Positions 60,633 through 64,000 of a stretch of 64,000 bases of DNA are shown here, one piece after another (within the stretch, counting starts at the first letter, position 1; each line of letters starts with the position of its first letter). The notes beneath the pieces were generated by a model, which made no database searches, was not told the origin of the DNA, and saw only the letters and a program-made list of their open reading frames with translations. The stretch lies in NCBI RefSeq assembly GCF_051027545.1, contig NZ_CP194902.1, positions 4,216,001-4,280,000 of the forward strand, read 5' to 3'. Source of the stretch: Methylocaldum sp002005105. Its GTDB lineage: Bacteria; Pseudomonadota; Gammaproteobacteria; Methylococcales; Methylococcaceae. The position numbers and the translations under genes are program-made.

Positions 60633-62111
60633 ATGAGTGCGGAACCAAAACAGATCAACCCGTCCCAGATCAAGATCTCTCAAACGAAAATGCTGATCGC
60701 CGGCAAGTGGGTCGATTCGGCCAGCGGCAAGACCTTCGAAACGCTCAACCCCGCGACCGGCGAGGTCATAGCCCGCGTCGCGGAAGGCGACCGCGAGGAC
60801 GTGGACAAGGCCGTTCGCGCCGCCCGCAAGGCGTTCGAGGAAGGCCCCTGGCGGAAGATGAACGCGCGCGAACGGGGACGTTGCCTGTACCGCCTGGCGG
60901 ACCTGATCGAGAAGCACTTCGACGAACTGGCGGCGTTGGAAACGCTCAACAACGGCAAACCGATCACCGAAAGCAAATCGGCCGACCTGCCGCTGACCAT
61001 CGAATGTTACCGCTACTACGCGGGCTGGGCGGACAAGATCGAGGGCAAAACCATTCCGATCAACGGCCCGTTCTTCACCTACACCCGTCACGAACCGGTC
61101 GGCGTGGTGGGGCAAATCATTCCGTGGAATTTTCCGCTGCTGATGCAGGCCTGGAAGTGGGGCCCGGCTCTCGCGGCCGGCTGCACCATCGTGCTCAAAC
61201 CCGCCGAGCAGACGCCGCTGACCGCGCTTAGGGTGGGCGAACTGGCTCTCGAAGCCGGCATTCCGGAAGGCGTCATCAATATCGTGCCCGGATTCGGCGA
61301 AACCGCCGGAGCCGCGGTCGCCGAGCACATGGACATCGACAAGGTGGCTTTCACCGGCTCGACCGAAGTGGGCAAGCTCATCATGCAGGCCGCCGGCCGT
61401 TCCAATCTGAAGCGCGTCACGCTGGAACTCGGCGGGAAAAGCCCGAACATCGTCTTCGCCGATTCCGATCTGGATGCGGCGCTCGAAGGCACATTCCAGG
61501 GACTCTTCTTCAATCAGGGCCAGTGCTGCTGCGCCGGCTCTCGCCTTTTCGTGGAAAAGAACATTTACGACGATTTCGCCCAAAAGCTGGTCGAACGGAC
61601 CCGCAGGCAGGTCGTGGGCGACCCGTTCGATCCGAAAACTACCCAGGGACCGCAGGTCAGCCAGGATCAGTTCGATCAGGTCATGGGCTATATCCGCTCC
61701 GGCAAGGAGCAAGGCGCCAAGCTTCTGACCGGCGGCAATCGCGTCGGCAGCCGGGGCTTTTTCATAGAGCCCACGATTTTCGCCGATGTCGGCGAGGACA
61801 TGAAAATCGCGCGCGAGGAAATCTTCGGGCCGGTGCTGTCGATGATTCCGTTCAAGGACGTGGACGAGGTCATCGGACACGGCAACCGCACCATGTATGG
61901 ACTGGCGGCGGCGGTGTGGACCAAGGACATCAGCAAGGCGCATCGCCTGGCGGCCGAACTGAAGGCGGGAACGGTATGGATCAATTGCTACGATATCTTC
62001 GACACGGCCGCTCCTTTCGGCGGGTTCAAGATGTCCGGCATCGGGCGCGAACTCGGCAGCTATGCCCTGGAGAACTATACCGAGGTCAAGACCGTTACCG
62101 TGGCGCTGTAG
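60633..62111 (+). CDS. NAD(P)-dependent aldehyde dehydrogenase
   Basis: A 492-aa class 1/2-type aldehyde dehydrogenase. Catalytic Asn is in PWNFPLLM, Glu in TLELGGKSPNIVF, and Cys in FNQGQCCCAGSRLFVE; cofactor region FTGSTEVGKLIMQAA; C-terminal PFGGFKMSGIGRELG. It oxidises an aldehyde to the free acid, not to acyl-CoA. ATG 60633 with GAGGG seven bases before is preferred over 60627. Next to eutBC it could remove acetaldehyde made from ethanolamine (inference). Confidence 0.94.
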   Translation: MSAEPKQINPSQIKISQTKMLIAGKWVDSASGKTFETLNPATGEVIARVAEGDREDVDKAVRAARKAFEEGPWRKMNARERGRCLYRLADLIEKHFDELAALETLNNGKPITESKSADLPLTIECYRYYAGWADKIEGKTIPINGPFFTYTRHEPVGVVGQIIPWNFPLLMQAWKWGPALAAGCTIVLKPAEQTPLTALRVGELALEAGIPEGVINIVPGFGETAGAAVAEHMDIDKVAFTGSTEVGKLIMQAAGRSNLKRVTLELGGKSPNIVFADSDLDAALEGTFQGLFFNQGQCCCAGSRLFVEKNIYDDFAQKLVERTRRQVVGDPFDPKTTQGPQVSQDQFDQVMGYIRSGKEQGAKLLTGGNRVGSRGFFIEPTIFADVGEDMKIAREEIFGPVLSMIPFKDVDEVIGHGNRTMYGLAAAVWTKDISKAHRLAAELKAGTVWINCYDIFDTAAPFGGFKMSGIGRELGSYALENYTEVKTVTVAL

Positions 62112-62474
62112 AGGCAACGCCCAGCAAATTCCGGTGGGCACGGCCTATCGGCCTTTGCCCACCCTACGACATTATCGCGGCTGTAGGGTGGGTTAGGCGC
62201 GCATCGCACCGAGTCTGGAAAGTTCCCATGGTGTTTCCGCGCGCCGTAACCCACCAGGCAAGGCAGCGGAACTATCGAAAGCCAGTTGAAGGTCGGCAAT
62301 CCTGTGCCGACGAAATCGTCTGCCACGTGAGGCGGCAGAAGGCGTCGGGAAGGGATTCCCGACCTACTCCGGCGTGGTGTGTGCAAGCTTGGCAGGTCGG
62401 CAATCCCTTGCCGACAAAGGTGTCTTAACAGCATTAAGGATTAGGATGGAAACGAGAAGGAAATTGGAACCACC
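62112..62474. repeat. dispersed hairpin repeats between aldehyde dehydrogenase and eutB
   Basis: GTAGGGTGGGTTAGGCGCGC (62183) with a partner GCGCGCCGTAACCCACC (62239), then GGTCGGCAATCCTGTGCCGA (62291), GTCGGGAAGGGATTCCCGAC (62344) and GGTCGGCAATCCCTTGCCGA (62396). No gene. It separates the aldehyde dehydrogenase from eutB, so they may not be one transcript. Confidence 0.78.
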
Positions 62475-63872
62475 ATGAAATACACCGCAAGCATCCAAGG
62501 ACGCGGCTATGCCTTCGCCGATCTGAAGACTTTGCTGGCGAAGGCGTCGCCCCTACGCTCAGCGGACGAACTGGCCGGAATTGCGGCCGAGTCGGAGGAG
62601 GAGCGTGCCGTCGCGCAACGGGTATTGGCCGAGGTTCCCATGTGCCGCTTCCTCGAAGAACCGCTGATTCCGCCTGAAGAGGACGAGGTCAGCCGGTTGA
62701 TCTTCGAGACGCACGATAATGCCGCGTTCGCGCCCATCTCGGCGCTGACGGTCGGCGAGTTTCGAGAATGGCTTCTTTCCGACACCACCGCCGACGAAGC
62801 CATCGCGAGGATTCGCACGGGCCTGATGCCGGAAATGGCCGCCGCGGTATCTAAGATCATGCGCAACCAGGATTTGATCGCCGTCGCCAAGCGCTGCACG
62901 GTCACCACGCGGTTCCGGAACACCATCGGCCTCTCGGGACGGCTTTCCACGCGATTGCAGCCGAACCATCCGACCGACGACCCGCGCGGCATCGCAGCCA
63001 GCATTTTGGATGGGCTGCTCTACGGCAACGGAGATGCCGTTATCGGCATCAATCCCGCGACAGATAGTCCGAAGAACGTCGACACCCTGCTCCGCCTGCT
63101 GGACGAGATCATCGTCGAGCACGACATCCCCACCCAGTCCTGCGTGCTCGCCCATGTCACGACGACCATGGACTTGATGCGGCGCGGTTCGCCGGTGGAC
63201 CTGGTGTTCCAGTCCATCGCCGGGACCGAAGCCGCGAACCGGAGCTTCGGCATCGATCTTTCCCTCCTGCGCGAGGCGCGCGAAATGGCGCTGTCGCTGA
63301 AACGCGGCACGCTGGGCGACAATCTGATGTATTTCGAGACGGGCCAAGGCAGCGCCCTGTCTGCGGACGCTCACCACGGCATCGATGCGCAGACCTGCGA
63401 GGCGCGGGCCTACGCCGTCGCCCGCGCGTTTTCGCCGCTGTTGATAAACACCGTGGTGGGCTTCATCGGGCCGGAATATCTGTACGACGGAAAACAGATC
63501 ATCCGCGCGGGGCTCGAGGATCATTTCTGCGGAAAACTGCTGGGCCTGCCCATGGGCTGCGACGTGTGTTACACCAATCACGCCGAAGCCGACCAGAACG
63601 ACATGGACAATCTGATCACGCTGCTGGCGGTGGCCGGCTGTACCTATATCATGGGCGTGCCCGGCGCCGACGACGTCATGCTGGCCTATCAGAGCACCTC
63701 GTTTCACGACGCCCTTTACCTTCGCAAGGTTTTGGGGCTCCGGCCCGCCCCGGAATTCGAGGAATGGCTCGACCGCATGGGCATTTTCGACGGCCGCAAT
63801 GCGCTGAGCCTCGGTCCCATGCCCCCTCGCCTGCTCAATGCGATGGACGCACTGACGGAGGACAGCCCATGA
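62475..63872 (+). CDS. eutB: ethanolamine ammonia-lyase large subunit
   Basis: A 465-aa alpha subunit of the cobalamin-dependent ethanolamine ammonia-lyase, which splits ethanolamine to acetaldehyde and ammonia. Signature blocks: NTIGLSGRLSTRLQPNHPTD, GLLYGNGDAVIGINPATDS, FFETGQGS-like MYFETGQGSALSADAHHG, and CDVCYTNHAEADQNDMD. Length is close to E. coli EutB (453). Its stop overlaps the eutC start (ATGA). No microcompartment shell genes or eutA reactivase are visible here. Confidence 0.96.
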   Translation: MKYTASIQGRGYAFADLKTLLAKASPLRSADELAGIAAESEEERAVAQRVLAEVPMCRFLEEPLIPPEEDEVSRLIFETHDNAAFAPISALTVGEFREWLLSDTTADEAIARIRTGLMPEMAAAVSKIMRNQDLIAVAKRCTVTTRFRNTIGLSGRLSTRLQPNHPTDDPRGIAASILDGLLYGNGDAVIGINPATDSPKNVDTLLRLLDEIIVEHDIPTQSCVLAHVTTTMDLMRRGSPVDLVFQSIAGTEAANRSFGIDLSLLREAREMALSLKRGTLGDNLMYFETGQGSALSADAHHGIDAQTCEARAYAVARAFSPLLINTVVGFIGPEYLYDGKQIIRAGLEDHFCGKLLGLPMGCDVCYTNHAEADQNDMDNLITLLAVAGCTYIMGVPGADDVMLAYQSTSFHDALYLRKVLGLRPAPEFEEWLDRMGIFDGRNALSLGPMPPRLLNAMDALTEDSP

Positions 63873-64000
63873 CCGATCCCTGGTTCGCCCTCAAGCGTTT
63901 CACCCAGGCCCGCATAGGCTTGGGACGCGCGGGCCATGCCGTTCCGACCGAAGCCCTGCTCGACTTTCAGCTCGCCCACGCTCAAGCACGGGATGCCGTG
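63869..64000 (+). CDS. eutC: ethanolamine ammonia-lyase small subunit, partial
   Basis: The first 44 codons of the beta subunit of ethanolamine ammonia-lyase, running off the right edge. The stretch QARIGLGRAGHAVPTEALLD and then FQLAHAQARDAV is the conserved N-terminal EutC block. Coupled to eutB by ATGA overlap. Confidence 0.94.
   Translation, partial: MTDPWFALKRFTQARIGLGRAGHAVPTEALLDFQLAHAQARDAV

Overview
The window reads as chromosomal DNA of a high-GC gammaproteobacterium. An obligate or facultative methylotroph of the Methylococcaceae type is the best guess. This is inference from a lanthanide-signature PQQ alcohol dehydrogenase beside a cytochrome c, a caa3-type oxidase operon, a transaldolase-transketolase fusion, and dense short dispersed repeats of the form GTAGGTCGGCAATCCCTTGCC. 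No methane monooxygenase, 16S rRNA or other decisive taxonomic marker is present.

Layout. (1) 1-7.85 kb is a broken integrative conjugative element (ICE): a run of minus-strand type IV secretion genes of the PFL_47xx families with one gene damaged by an internal deletion, an intact IS66 element (3405-5820, perfect 8-bp target duplication), a tyrosine integrase, the 3' part of a tRNA-Thr(CGT) gene that serves as attachment site, and a shortened ParA gene. (2) 7.9-18.5 kb is accessory: a methyltransferase, a small secreted protein, a truncated hydrolase, a MocR regulator divergent from a cupin plus haloalkane dehalogenase pair, an IS701-type remnant, a TldD/TldE-like pair and a frameshifted IS630. 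(3) 18.5-27.8 kb has sulfite dehydrogenase sorAB, a polyhydroxybutyrate mobilisation cluster (CopG regulator, depolymerase-type esterase, 3-hydroxybutyrate dehydrogenase, hydrolase), a zinc alcohol dehydrogenase, and a decayed histidine kinase. (4) 27.8-34.9 kb encodes envelope and secreted proteins: a seven-repeat delta-60 protein, a lipoprotein, a membrane protein, a DUF1176-like protein, a GH19 enzyme and MgtC.

(5) 34.9-45.2 kb is all minus strand: cytochrome c, CoxII with fused cytochrome c, CoxI, CoxIII, a small membrane protein, CtaG, then a PQQ dehydrogenase, a lipoprotein cytochrome c and a large lipoprotein. It looks like an electron route from alcohol oxidation in the periplasm to oxygen. 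(6) 45.5-52.2 kb has a membrane Ser/Thr kinase, OsmC, an FAD reductase and a 983-residue transaldolase-transketolase fusion that would act in pentose-phosphate carbon rearrangement. (7) 52.5-60.1 kb has an autotransporter, oxidoreductases, a DsbA-like protein and small unknown proteins. (8) 60.6-64 kb has an aldehyde dehydrogenase and ethanolamine ammonia-lyase eutBC (eutC runs off the end).

Two small TA-flanked palindromic elements (about 99 bp and about 190 bp) recur, usually side by side. One copy of the larger one sits in frame inside a protein gene. Related hairpins mark the 3' ends of several genes.
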